Counted from the stretch's first letter, positions 51,600 to 62,162 are shown. The stretch is 64,000 nucleotides of DNA from Porphyra umbilicalis (GCA_002049455.2 KV918825.1:228501-292500), one strand, 5' to 3'. The notes: generated by a model from the sequence alone, not told the origin. Made by a program: numbers and translations.

Positions 51600-52045
51600 G
51601 TCAGGGCACCTGCCCGGTCCTTCCTGGGCCCTTTCCGAGGTCGGTTGAAAAACCGAGTTTTGGAAGGGGTCTAAAGGGCTTTAGCCCCGCCGTGAGAACT
51701 GTCATTGTGGGGGTGGTGCCCGATGGACCGGATGGGGTCCTACGGGAACCAGGGAGGCCCGGAGATGCCTCCGGCATCCTCGTGGGCCTGTTTTGGCCCC
51801 ATCGGAGGTCGGTTGAAAAACCAACCTCTGGACATGGGGCTAAAGGGCTTTAGACCCCCGGCCAGAATGGTCACTGTGGGGGTGGTGCCCGATGGACCGG
51901 ATGGGGTCCTACGGGCATCAGGGAGGCCCGGAGGTGCCTCTGGCATCCTCGCTTGTCTGCTTTGGCCCCATCGGAGGTCGGTTGAAAAACCGAGCTCTGG
52001 ACATGGGGCTAAAGGGCTTTAGACCCCTCTGCATGAAAGGGGTCT
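51600..52045 (+). repeat. 168-169-bp tandem repeat in the Copia-C 3' UTR
   Basis: GGTCGGTTGAAAAACC recurs at 51639, 51807 and 51976 (steps 168 and 169). The units share GCCCGATGGACCGGATGG and GGGCTAAAGGGCTTTAG. About 2.5 copies, ending near 52045 with an extra GGGCTTTA-containing piece. Confidence 0.92.
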
Positions 52046-52155
52046 AAAGGGCTTTACACCCCTCGGTCAGATCGTCCCCGGAGAGCCTTGCATGGACTGT
52101 CGATGACGGGAATTGGACCGGGTGGGAGGAATTATCCCTGGGGTACTGGGGGGAG

Positions 52156-52522
52156 TGTGAAGTGTGCTTCCGCAGTCCCCCAGGGACAATTGGCCCTTGC
52201 GTAAGTCGTAAGTCTTTGTATTTGTGTGGTGACACTGCATGTACTTGATTGTAGATCTTTCAGCGGGGAACCCATTAGGGGTTGAGCTCCGGGGGAGATT
52301 TGTGTGGGGAGCGGCGCCTGGAGTGTGAGGCTGTGGGCGCCCTCCGGAGGTGCGGGAGCTGCCCTGGGAGGTGCCGTGCGGGCCTTGTCGGCCGCGCCAT
52401 TGGAGGTGCCTGGGAAGGCCCTGCGGCTGAGGCGGCCTGGGGGATATCAGGCACGCCTTCGCAGGCCTGGGAACGCAGTGCCTAGTAAAATAACGCACCC
52501 ACTCAACATCATCGACTTCACA
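52156..52522 (+). repeat. Copia-C 3' LTR
   Basis: A 367-bp copy of 46591-46957, preceded by the polypurine GGTACTGGGGGGAG (about 52142-52155) and followed by GCTTC. Confidence 0.94.
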
Positions 52523-52919
52523 GCTTCAGCCCATACAGCACTTGGAGAAGACGACACACCTTGTCAGGATACGTCGGATCGACCTAGCCGTCTGGCTGCT
52601 TCATGTAGACCGCCTCGTCAAGGTCGCCGCTGAGAAGTGCCGTCTTGACGTCCATCTGATGTAGCTCCCACCCGTTCGCCGCCGTCATCGCCAGGATGCA
52701 TCGAATGATGGTGAACTTGGCCACCGGCGCGAACTTCTCGTTGAAGTCGAGCCCCTTGATCTGCCGGTTACCCATGAAGCACAGGCGCGCCTTGTGCCGC
52801 GTCGCGTTGTTCCCGTTCTTGTCAACCTCGTTCTTGACCTTGTAAACCCACTTGCCCTTCAGCACGCGTCGACTGGCTGGGCGATCCGTCAAGCACCAAG
52901 TCTTGTTCTTGCGGATGGC
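52523..52919 (-). pseudogene. pol: Copia-B reverse transcriptase N-part
   Basis: Leftward: K-G-K-W-V-Y-K-V-K, K-A-R-L-C, F-N-E-K-F-A-P-V-A-K and the catalytic Q-M-D-V-K-T-A-L-L (Asp at about 52650). A TAG at 52584-52586 sits where relatives have Tyr in the Y-V-D-P region. It then reaches L-Y-G-L-K at the GCTTC duplication, where Copia-C begins. Confidence 0.88.
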
Positions 52920-55112
52920 CTACATCTCCTCGTCCATAGCAATCTTCCACTTAGCCGATTCTTGCCCTTGGACGGCTTGCACGTACGTCGTGGGCGCCTC
53001 GTGCGCAACCAGGCTCACCGGGCGCCAGTACTCGACAGGTGGTCGCCGCGCTCTGCCGCTTCGACGCAGCGTGTCTTGAGAGCCGCAACTACCATGATTA
53101 TCGTCCCCGGACTTGTCAGATCCATCGTCTTGCTTTTCGTCCTTGTCGTCATTGTCAGCATCTACGTCTTCGCCGTCGCTTGCAGAACGCAAGCCAGTCT
53201 CGACTTCGACAACTTCGTCTTCAGGAAGCTCCTCCGCAACTTCGGCGACCTCTCTTACGTTCGTCTCGGCGAACACAACGCTTCGTGCCTTGAAGACCTT
53301 GCCGTCGTCGAGGATGACCTTGTACGCCTTGCTGCCGTCGAAATAGCCTAAGCAGACGCCCTTCGCCGCCTTGTCGCCAAATTTGCTGTCGATGTGACTC
53401 TTGTGCAGCACCACCCAGCATGTCGACCCAAACACCCGCATGTGGCTTACGTTGAGCTTATTCCCGGTCCACAGCTCAAAAGGCGTCTTACCGACGGGAA
53501 GCGCCCGGCTGGTGACGCGGTTCTTGATGTACACCGCCGTCTTGATGGCATCCGCCCAAAGATCCTGATCGACGTCCTTGTGTCGCATCATGGTGCGAGC
53601 CATCTCCACGAGAACTCGGTTGAGCCGCTCAGCAACTCCGTTCTGCTGCGGCGTGTCGGGCACCGTGGTCTGGTGCGTCGTCCCATTCTCATAGTGAAGA
53701 GCCTTGAATGCGTTCGACACATACTCGCCGCCATTGTCGGATCGCAGGATCTTGATCTTGGTTCCCGTGTGCAGCTTGGCCTTAGTCAGCCACTTCTTGT
53801 ATTTAGAGATCAAATCGCTCTTCTTCTGCAGGAAGACCACGTCGGTCCAGCGGGAGAAGTCGTCGGTGCAGGTGTCGAAGTAGAGCGCACCGCCACGCGA
53901 CGGCTCCGACATTGGCCCGCCCAGGTCCGAGTGCACGAGCTGCAGGCGCTTGGTCACTCGACCTCCTCCTGCACCAGGCATAGTCGTCATAGCCGCCTTC
54001 CCAGACACGCACGGCTCGCAGACTTCCTTGACCGCCATGGAAGAGCACTTGAGTCCATTGATGTCCTTGTTCCTGATCATCCGCTTGTCGCCAGCCACGT
54101 TGACGTGCCCAGGGCGCTCATGCCAGAGCTGACGAGAGGCCACCGCAGCAGTATCTGACAGTGGGGCCATGTCCAGGTGGTAGAGCCCGTTCCTACGAGT
54201 GCCGCACGCAGCAGTCTTCTCGTTCATCTTGATGATCGTCTTACCGCCCTTGAATGACACTTCCGCCCCACGCTCCTCCATCATGCCGACCGACATGAGG
54301 TTGAATCCCATAGTAGGAACATGGAGTACCTTCTCCAACTTGATCTTGCGCGTCTTGCCGTGACCGATGACATTGAGCACGACGGTTCCGACGCCCGCCG
54401 TGGCTACGGACCCCTTGTCACCCATCGTGACGCTCCGTCCCGTGGTCGTATGGTAGTCGTCGAAGCACCCGCGCATCCAGCACATGTGTGCAGACGCCGC
54501 AGAGTCCACAAGCCACGACTTGGAGATGTCATCGGTGTCAGCTGAATTGCCCACCAGACAGATGGCGTCGTCGCTGTCGCTGCCATCGTCAGCCGCAATG
54601 GCGGCCACTTTGTCCTTTCTCTGCTTCTTGGCGTTGAGCTGTGGGCAATCGCGAGAGATGTGCTCAAACGTATGGCAGTAGTAGCACTCGATCTTGGAGA
54701 GGTCACCACGGCGGCCTTGACCTCGATAGTTGGCGCCGACGAGTGCCATGTCGCCAATGCGCTTCGTCGCCGGTGACGTGTCCGCCTGCCGCCGCTCCTC
54801 TTGAAGAAAGCGGCTCTTGACAAATTCGAGGCTCAGCTCGTCCTCGCCCTTGGCGTCGAGAGCCACCAGCACGTTCTCGTACTTTGACGTCAGCCGGTTG
54901 AGGTCGCTCATGGCAACGTCCATCTCCTTCACCTCGCCGCCCATGGCCTTGAGGTTCTCGCCGAGGTTACGCACGCGGTTGATGTAGCCCAGCATGCCCT
55001 CGCCGACGGCCATTTCGATGGTGTAGAACTCGCGTTGCGCCTTCATCTTGTTTATCAAACTCTTGCGCTGGAAGACACCTTGCAGCGTCGACCACATTTC
55101 CGCCGTCTTCTT
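52920..55112 (-). pseudogene. gag-pol: Copia-B gag C-part, protease and integrase
   Basis: An open frame of over 720 codons ending in a TAG (52920-52922). It has a Gag domain (R-E-F-Y-T-I...L-S-L-E-F-V-K-S-R-F), a zinc knuckle C-Y-Y-C-H-T-F-E-H-I-S-R-D-C (about 54690-54650), protease V-D-S-A (about 54510), pre-integrase motifs (L-W-H-E-R...C-E-P-C), and an integrase with D-D-F-S-R-W, R-S-D-N-G-G-E-Y and V-A-E-R-L-N. Unlike Copia-A and C it has the common S-D-N-G motif, so it is a different copia family. Confidence 0.88.
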
Positions 55113-55364
55113 TCATCCCGGCACGTGCTCGAGCTGCTCAGACCAAAGGGTGAGCCCGATGATGGCGCTCGCCTTCGTGTCTCTACGCTTCCACAAAGCC
55201 AACTCGCGGTCTTCCGCGTCCGTCAGCTTGCCGTCTTCGTCAAGCATATAGTCCAGGTCGCGCAGCGCGAGGACCATCTTAATGCGCTGACGCCACTTGT
55301 GGAAGTTCGTCTCCGTCAACTTGTCGATCTTGATGCCGCCCATGCCGGCAGGGCCTCCGTCCAA
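55113..55364 (-). pseudogene. gag: Copia-B gag N-terminus
   Basis: 83 codons from an ATG at 55364, with L-T-E-T-N-F-H-K-W-R and M-V-L-A-L-R-D-L-D-Y-M-L motifs typical of copia Gag starts. A TGA at 55113-55115 then interrupts the frame, which goes on in frame as the 52920-55112 ORF. Confidence 0.85.
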
Positions 55365-55525
55365 GATGTCGTCTTGCCGTAGCGCCCGACCTTTCCGAGC
55401 CGTGCGCCTGGACCGTCACGTCCTTAAACCACCTTGACCTCGTCCTCTTCGCAATTGCCGCGACCGCCGCGACACCATCCGGCACACCTTGTTCCTGTCA
55501 CAGCCCCGGCTCTGGGACCATAACC
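55365..55525 (-). promoter_or_regulatory. Copia-B leader and primer-binding site
   Basis: On the minus strand GGTTATGGTCCCAG (55525-55512) directly follows the LTR and differs by one base from the Copia-A half-tRNA-iMet site. The rest is leader to the gag ATG. Confidence 0.78.
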
Positions 55526-55944
55526 TGTTGAAAAGCAGTGGGGATAGGGGTTTGGGGACCACGGTGAAGTGGTTGAGTGGCTTGAGCTTGTGTGTGTGTG
55601 TGCGAACGTGCCCTTTTTGGTTGTCCTAATGTTCACCCGCCTCTCCCAACCGAGAGCACCTCTCAAATAGTTCCCACCGGCCCAAGTGCTCCCTCCTTTC
55701 GCGCCCACACCGACGCCCACGCCCTCGCAGCAAATCAAATCACTCACCAAATCAAAAGCCACAAGAGCAAAGCGAAGATCAAATCCAAAACATGCCAAAA
55801 GAAACGCCCCAAGATGACCCAACACGAATGTGTGCAACTTGACCACGTCTTGCAAATGTACCATGTGGGGTACCATAATGGTCACCGACCATCATCCATC
55901 CTCGAACCGCCAGTGGAGTCGGCGACGAGCATCACAGTCCAACA
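55526..55944 (-). repeat. Copia-B 5' LTR
   Basis: A 419-bp partner of 45047-45465. Plus-strand ends are TGTTGAAAAGC and AGTCCAACA, followed by GCCCG (55945-55949). Confidence 0.92.
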
Positions 55945-57442
55945 GCCCGGCCGCCTCCCAGTCCAAGGACTGGTGGAGGTCGAGCAACTCGCTGAGGTAC
56001 GCATGCGGGTCCGGGCCGGCCCCCTCCGCCCCGTTGGCGAGGCGGAGCCCCACCAGACGCCCAAAGATGGCGGCTGGCAGATGCCAGAGGTACCCCTTAG
56101 TACGAGCGGAGGCATACCACATCGCCACCACCTCCAGAACCCACTGGGTAGCGAGGATTGCCGCCGCCGGGGTAGACTCCCCCCGGCAAGGCGCTGTGCC
56201 AAAGATGGCCACTATGCGCGGCATCCGGGCCGGGAACCCGAAGGGCACCTCCTTTGCCGACCACCAGGACGGCGTCGGGACGCAGTAGGCCCGCCGCGTC
56301 GAGGTGTGGACCTGGGAGCTCTCCACTTGAGAGGCCCGCACTAGAATGCCCGACGCCTCCCGCACCCGGCGCTCGGTGCGGGCGTCCTGGTGGTGGAAGT
56401 GGGGCTCCCCCTCCCCCAAGTACGGGGGGGAGCAACACGCCCACTCCCACGACACGACGGGCGACACATCGTCGGCGGTGGCCCCGTCCATGACATTGGA
56501 AAGGCGCACGGCGGCGCGCTCCACCCACGGCGCGTCCCCCGCCTCCTGTAGGGCGGGGAGAACCGTCGCCACCCCGGCAGGCACTTCGTACTGCACGGGT
56601 TGGCGCGCCAGCCAGGGCTGCCAAGCCGGGCTCTGCTTGGGCAGCAGGAGCACGGAGTAAAGCGTCCGCAAGAGGCACTCCCCCATCTGACTGGGGGCAT
56701 CCGGAAGCCTCCACTGAACCAACGCCCCCGGCCCCGCAAGCTCCGCCTCCTTCACAGCCGGGAGGCGCCCCCGGCGCGGCACCGGCGGGGGAGACTCCTG
56801 CTCCATGGGATCATCCCCCGCCTCTCCCGGCGCGGCCTCCGCCGCCGGGGAAGTGGCCGGCCGGCTGGGCGGCAGCTGCGCGCGCGCCGCCGCCGAGCGG
56901 GGCCCGGCCGTGTCCTCCCCAGCCGACCGCGTCGGCGCACCCGATGCGCGGGAGGCCGACGCCGACCCAGCCGTCGACTTGGACCGGCGGAGGGGAGGCG
57001 GCGGTTGAGTTGCTTGACTCCCCGCCGCCGAGGACTCCCGGATCGGGGGCGCGGCGTTGGCATGGCTCGCCCAGCGGGCTGCCTTGCCCCGGGACGCCGC
57101 CACGGCCGCGACACTTGACTTGGTGGCGCCGGCCGGCGTGGCGGGTGCCGACGCCGCCGCCCCGCCAGCCCGCGGGGTGGCCGCCGTCGAGCCCTTGGCC
57201 TTGGGGGCGCCCGTACTTCCCGGCGGGCCGCCCACCCGCGGGGACCCCGCCGCAGGGCTGCCCGACTTGGCCGTAGCCGACGCCGGCGTCCCACGCGGCG
57301 CCGGCGTGGCGCGCCCCGCACTTGGGGAAGCCAGCTTCTCGGTCGGCGCCACTGCCGTCGACCGCGAGGGGGCCATACCCGCCGCGCCCGGGTAGGGGAG
57401 ACGGCAAGGGGACGAACAATGGGGAGGGGGCGCCCTGCGCAC
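55945..57442 (-). pseudogene. Antisense ORF of Gypsy-C, 5' part
   Basis: A minus-strand frame of about 499 codons from 57442, or from the second ATG near 57376, before it runs into Copia-B. The first 200 residues are Ala/Pro/Ser/Thr-rich and probably disordered. From about 56730 leftward the residues are varied: L-V-Q-W-R-L-P-D, W-E-W-A-C-C-S-P-P-Y-L-G, R-A-Y-C-V-P-T-P-S-W-W and W-V-L-E-V-V-A-M-W-Y. It continues at 45046. It lies between integrase and the 3' LTR, opposite to the element's own genes. No known domain. The sequence looks truly coding, and the in-frame join across Copia-B supports this. Confidence 0.6.
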
Positions 57443-57990
57443 AGAGGGTCCAGGGGGAGGCTCTCAACTCGAGTAGCGGTGGGGGGGGATGGTGGCGGCC
57501 GGTAGTGGACGGCCTCCCCGTTTGTCCCCCGCCTGCCCCCTTTTTATGAGCCCCTGTGTGGGGACAGTGGCCCTTACCCCCAGCCCCCGCAGTCCCGCCC
57601 CGCGGGCCACTCCCCCTGGATGTCTCTCTACTGGGGGGGGGGGGGGGCCCGCACGACAGCCCCCCAGGTGAAGGGGCGGGGGACGCCATACTGGGCACCC
57701 CCCCCCTTCTGGCCCGCCGGGCACGGTTAGCGGGCCCGCCCCGGACACGCGGCCGCACCCCTGGCCCCCGCCGCCGTGTCCGCCGTACGGTGACGGCGCA
57801 AACCCCCTTGCCCCGGCGGGGGCGCCCCCACGATCCGGGGCGGCCATCGCCGGCGAGGTCCGGGGCAGCACCCGGGCCCTACACTGGGGAGCCGGCGGCT
57901 AGCCGTCCTGGCCCGCCCACCACACTCGTGCGGGCCCGCGCCCCCGGCTCTGGGCCGCCGAGACGGCGACGCCTTAAGAAGGGGAAAATA
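57443..57990. other. Gypsy-C region upstream of the antisense ORF, with polypurine tract
   Basis: GC-rich DNA with G- and C-runs (57631-57649). If the antisense ORF is expressed, its promoter should lie here or in the 3' LTR. The last 15 bases, AAGAAGGGGAAAATA (57976-57990), are a good plus-strand polypurine tract for Gypsy-C. Confidence 0.6.
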
Positions 57991-58717
57991 TGAAGGTCCG
58001 TCACATGGCCCCCACACTCGGGGAACCAGATTCCCCGGAAAAATGCCCCACTAACGCACATTTCAAGTTGTTCCGTTGGCGACACACTTGTGACCACCTC
58101 GTGGCTCACCAGCCACAACCGCAATCCCAATACTTCCCTGGGATTCGGAACCCCCCCGAGCGGGCCCCTACTCATGGGCCTCATTTTGAGTAAACCCAAC
58201 TTGGATTATCGACTCATGTCACTTCGCGCCCCTGACCCCGGGTAGCCGCGAGGGTGTCACGTAGCACCCTTCCCCCGCTTCTAATTACGGCTGTATTCGA
58301 AGCTTCGGCCGTCCTCCGAGTTATGGGCCCCGTGGGCCCTGAGGGGAGGGTTTTCCGAGGGTCCTTTGAGAGTATCTGAGGAGGGTTTTCCGAGGGCCCT
58401 TTGAGGGTGTCTGAGGAGGGTTTTCCGAGGGTCCTTTGAGGGTGTCTGAGGAGGGTTTTTTTGAGGGTCCGAGGGGATCGGATGGGACAAGAGGGTGAGG
58501 CGTGAGTGTCGCCTCGAGGCCTTCGACGCGGGCAAGTAAACTTCGGGTCACACAACTCGTGTTTGTCTCTCGGGGCGCCTTACCCCGGTCGACGCCGTGC
58601 GTGTGTGCTCTTCGGGGTTTTCATCCGGGGCGGGTGTTCCCCGACAGGACTACCCGGCGACACGGTTTGGCTCGCCCTCCCCCCAAGTGGGTGGGGTGGG
58701 CTGAGTGTGTTGCCACA
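57991..58717 (+). repeat. Gypsy-C 3' LTR
   Basis: Same family as 23325-24015. Begins TGAAGGTCCGTCAC and ends GTGTTGCCACA. It is 36 bp longer because a unit of about 35 bp (TTTTCCGAGGGTCCTTTGAG-containing) at 58340-58460 has more copies. Confidence 0.87.
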
Positions 58718-58768
58718 CCGACGTCCCCGCGGTGGCCCTCTGGCGCATAGGGGGCCCCGTAGTACTAC
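58718..58768 (-). repeat. Inverted copy of 39731-39781
   Basis: 51 bases matching the reverse complement of 39731-39781 with one mismatch. The match starts at the exact end of the Gypsy-C LTR and stops at GTAGTACTAC, directly before a satellite monomer. It looks like an element end inserted in satellite DNA and later cut by Gypsy-C. Confidence 0.85.
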
Positions 58769-58770
58769 AC

Positions 58771-58910
58771 TGCCGAGCAGCCTGCACTGGCGGTCCGTGC
58801 GCGGAGTTGGGTGGCCATAGAAGTATCTGGCCATAGAAGTCCAAACCACCGGTACAGCGTGCGGTTGCGACGCCACGGGCGGGTGTGGTGGGTGCAAACC
58901 AACAGGCCCT
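58771..58910 (+). repeat. Isolated 164-bp-family satellite monomer
   Basis: Contains GCACTGGCGGTCCGTGCGCGG, the GGGTGGCCATAGAAGTATCTGG block, a CACCGGTACAGCGTGCG variant and GGGCGGGTGTGGTGGGTGC, in the array order. Confidence 0.85.
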
Positions 58911-60991
58911 ACCATGGGTTTTTGTTGATTGAGCATATACCCATGAGTATTTAGGTGTCGGCACCCATACTCAAAAGCCAGTAGCATGTGGGCGATTACA
59001 CCCACGATTGGGAACGCATACAAGAAAACATTCATGCGACAACCAGAAATAAGTATCTCTCGTGTAAGCAGAAGCTTGCAGTCCTACAGATCAATGCGCC
59101 GCGGAGCTGCGAACATCCTTGCTGTCTGGTCAAGTGAATCGCTCGAAACTGGGGCTTAGAAAGTGGCCGCATCAGAATACAGATGTGTGGGACACTCAGC
59201 TCGGCCAATCAAAGCTCGGATTTCTATGACGGCTCCCTCCGCGAGATATTTACAACATTAGTTTGAACAGGCACGCCTGGGACGTCGGCGCGAAATACTT
59301 CATCAGGTCCCCATTGCTCTGTACCCGTCATGCTCCGCAGGAGGACACGAACAATGTGCTGAGGCTGCTGTACGGTATGTCGCTCGAGGTCAAGCAGACT
59401 GAGCGCCAATTGTCATGCAAAAAGAAGTGGGTGCCATACGCACGTTTGATTGCTGGATCTCGGGTGAGGCCTGTCGCCCTCGAAGCCGCGGCTGGCTCGC
59501 CCGCAGGTAGCTCACCGGCAGCTGTCCCCTCATTCCTTTATGCTCGCGCCTGCGCAGTGGCCCCTTTTCGAAAGTGCGTGTTGCTCCTTCTTTCTTGGGT
59601 CCTTTTCATTGTCTTGCTCGTCTTGATGGCCTCTGTCTGCCACACCTGGTCCGCAGCCCTGACAACTGTTTTTCGAGCGGTGGACCCCTCCACCCCCTTC
59701 TGCAACAGATGGCTCATTTTTTCGGTCTTTAGGACAGGATTCTCTCAAAATGTAGCGATGCACATATGTACTTAGATCAGGAGACTTGCTCTCCGTTTCA
59801 TAGGTGGCAGTTTGCATTCGTGTCCTCAGTGATCTGAGGCCGCGTCATCATTAAAAGACATGCAATGACGCTAACAGCGAATGGAGTTACGTTGCTGAGA
59901 AGGACTGTCCAGCCACAGAAGACACGGGGCCCGGACGGCCCCTGCCCCTCTGCCCCCCCCCACCGACCAGAGTGGCGCCCGGAAACCACGCGCAGAGACT
60001 TCCGGAGTTCTACACGCCCATGAGGACCCGCGAATGATTGCGTCTGCGCGCCAGATTTTGCTGCGGCGGCTCTTGAGCGGTTTCTGACGACGTCGGGTGG
60101 CGCCGTTAGAGGCGCCTCGTCGCGCGCGGTCGGTCCCACCCGCCCGTTTGTGCGCCGCGTCGACCGCCCCGTCCACCTTGCGCAAGTGTGCTGCGCGGCG
60201 GAGTGACGGCCCCTCCCGTGGGCATCGCGCGACGCCGGTGGGCCGCCGCCGCTGTGGTGGCGGCGGCGGCACCCGTCTCCCCGCTCCATGCACCACCCGC
60301 CACCTTATCGTGCCTGTACGTGCCCCCGCGCGCGCTCGCGGCTATGGAGCCGGCCCGAGTGCCCGGTGTCGATGCGTCGCCGAGCGCGCCACCGCCTTGA
60401 AGTCCAGGTTATTGCACGCACGTTCCTGGAATTGCCTTCGGCTCGTTCCCGGCCGAAAATCACGTTCCGACGTCGACATACCCCGTCCCACCCTCACGGC
60501 GACCAACCATTTCGGCATTTGATAAAGGCTGCCTCCCCCCTTGACGCGCTGCGAGACTCTTCCTTGGACGCTGCGGCGCGCCCTCGACGCACATCCCCAC
60601 TCTCTGCACTCGTTCGGTGCAACAGCCATCTTTGCAGAGGGTCTTGCTAAATTGACATGGTCAGGGCAACAGTGATGGGCCGCATCACGAAGGCTTCACG
60701 GTACGAGGCTGTCACTCGACTCTGTCAACAAGACCAATCCCCGCGTTCGCCGAGCGCTTGCCATGATGTCCAAAATCAAAGAAATCGTCCCGGTCAGATC
60801 TCGACCAGAAGTGGTCCCCCATTTCGCCCCGCACCAAGATTATATGTGATGAGTGAGTATCAGATACACACATCCTTGGATATTTCATGTACAAATACTC
60901 ACGTTGCGTTTCCGAAAGTGCGAAAATACTCTGTCCCAAGATGTTCGAAGGGAAAATATCCAGGACCGAAATCAATACCCATGGTCGGGCC
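58911..60991. other. Between satellite blocks; little recognised
   Basis: Moderate-GC DNA with short ORFs. Minus-strand (59798-60289) and plus-strand frames around 60090-60410 are GC-rich and Arg-rich without motifs. Near 60852-60903 an 8-bp inverted pair GTGAGTAT/ATACTCAC occurs. No RNA gene found. Confidence 0.45.
59263..59775 (+). CDS. Hypothetical ORF with one membrane-segment-like stretch
   Basis: A 170-codon ORF. Residues of about 105-127 (encoded near 59575-59645) are a run of Val/Leu/Ile/Trp that could span a membrane. No domain or homolog is recognised. It may be chance. Confidence 0.2.
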   Translation: MNRHAWDVGAKYFIRSPLLCTRHAPQEDTNNVLRLLYGMSLEVKQTERQLSCKKKWVPYARLIAGSRVRPVALEAAAGSPAGSSPAAVPSFLYARACAVAPFRKCVLLLLSWVLFIVLLVLMASVCHTWSAALTTVFRAVDPSTPFCNRWLIFSVFRTGFSQNVAMHICT

Positions 60992-62162
60992 TGCAAACCA
61001 ATGTCGGGGGTCCCCCCAGCAATTCCGGATCCCTGCCGGGCCGCGTCCACTGGCGGTTCGTGCGCGGATTTGGGTGGCCATAGAAGTATCTGGCCATAGA
61101 TGTCCAAACGACCGGTACGGCGTGCGCTCGCGACGCCACGGGCGGGTGTGAAGGGTGCAAACCAGAGTCAGGGGTCCCCTCAGAAGTTCTGGATCCTTAC
61201 CAGGCCGCGTGCACTGGCGGTCCGTGCGCGAAATTGGGTGGCCATGGAAATATCTGGCCATAAAAGTCCAAACGGCCGGTACGGCGTGCGTCCGCGACGC
61301 GACGGGTGGGTGTGGTGCGTGCAAATCAATGTCGGCGGCCCCCCCAGCAATTCCGGATCCGTGCCGGGCCGCGTTCACTGGCGATCCGTGCGCGGATTTG
61401 GGTGGCCATAGAAGTATCTGGCCATAGATGTCCAAACGACCGGTACGGCGTGCGTTCGCGACGCGATGGGTGGGTGTGATGGGTGCATGCCAATATCGGG
61501 GGTCCCTCCCGAGAGTTCGCTTCTCTGCCAGGCCGCGTGCACTGGCGGTCTGTGCCCGGAATTGAGTGGCCATAGAAGTATCTGGCCATAGATGTCCAAG
61601 CGACCGGTACGGCGTGCGTTCGCGACGCGACAGGTGGGTGTGGTGGGTGCCACCCAATATCGGGGGTCCCCCCCGGCAATTCCGGATCCCTTCCGGGCCG
61701 CGTGCACTGGCGGTCCTTGTCCGGAAATGTTTGGCCTTAGAAGTTTGGCCATTGAAGTCCAAACGACCGGTACGGCGTGCGTTCGCGACGCGACGGGTGG
61801 GTGTGGTGGGGTCTTACGAATATCAGGGGTCCCCCTAGCAATTCCGGATCCCTGCCGGTCAGCGTGCATTGGCAATCCGTGCGCGGATTCGAGTGGCCAT
61901 AGAAGTATCTGGCAATAGAAGTCCAAACGACCGGTACTGCGTGTGTGCGCGGCGCAACGGGCGGGTGTGATGGGTGAAAACCGAAGTCAGGGGTCCCTCC
62001 AGCAATTCCGGATCCCTATAGGCCGCGTGCACTGGTGGTCCGGGCGAGGAATTGGGTGGCCAAACATATATCTGGTTATAAAAGACCAAACGACCGGTAC
62101 TGCGAGCGTTCGCGACGCGACGGGCGGGTCTGGTAGGTGCAAACGAATGCCTGGGGTCCCAT
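60992..62162 (+). repeat. 164-bp satellite array, about 7 copies
   Basis: The CCGGTAC landmark recurs at 61111, 61275, 61439, 61603, 61766, 61930 and 62093 (steps 164, 164, 164, 163, 164, 163). Each unit also carries AATTCCGGATCC, CACTGG(C/T)G and a GTGGCCATAGAAGTATCTGGCCATAGA-like inner duplication. Single members occur at 23164 and 58771. Confidence 0.96.

Larger units (their letters stand above)
46591..52522 (+). mobile_element. Copia-C: Ty1/copia element nested in Copia-B
   Basis: 5,932 bp with 367-bp LTRs (about three differences) and the target duplication GCTTC at 46586-46590 and 52523-52527. Primer-binding site at 46958, polypurine tract before 52156. The polyprotein is related to Copia-A throughout but carries three stops and a frameshift. 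About 900 bp of tandem-repeat-rich 3' UTR separates pol from the 3' LTR. Confidence 0.94.
45047..55944 (-). mobile_element. Copia-B: minus-strand Ty1/copia element split by Copia-C
   Basis: 419-bp LTRs at 45047-45465 (3' LTR in element sense) and 55526-55944 (5' LTR) differ at about 20 positions by eye. The target duplication is GCCCG. Its primer-binding site is at 55512-55525. Coding runs leftward: gag, protease, integrase, RT, RNase H. RT is cut by Copia-C (46591-52522). Several in-frame stops add to the damage. The LTR divergence makes it older than Copia-C, as nesting requires. Confidence 0.93.
43213..58717 (+). mobile_element. Gypsy-C: 5'-truncated gypsy element with nested copia insertions
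   Basis: Starts abruptly in the integrase core (43213 matches 29606 of Gypsy-B), continues through the chromodomain, an antisense ORF, a polypurine tract and a 727-bp 3' LTR ending at 58717. Between 45047 and 55944 it is interrupted by Copia-B, which holds Copia-C. Without these it is about 4.6 kb. The integrase is closely similar to Gypsy-B, and the LTR is the same family, so B and C are one lineage. Confidence 0.8.

Noticed and set aside
23325-58717. A single giant gypsy element with LTRs at 23325 and 57991
   Set aside because: The integrase tail occurs twice (29606-31077 and 43213-44100), and the outer flanks (TGCTG, CCGAC) are not a target duplication, so these are two elements of one family.
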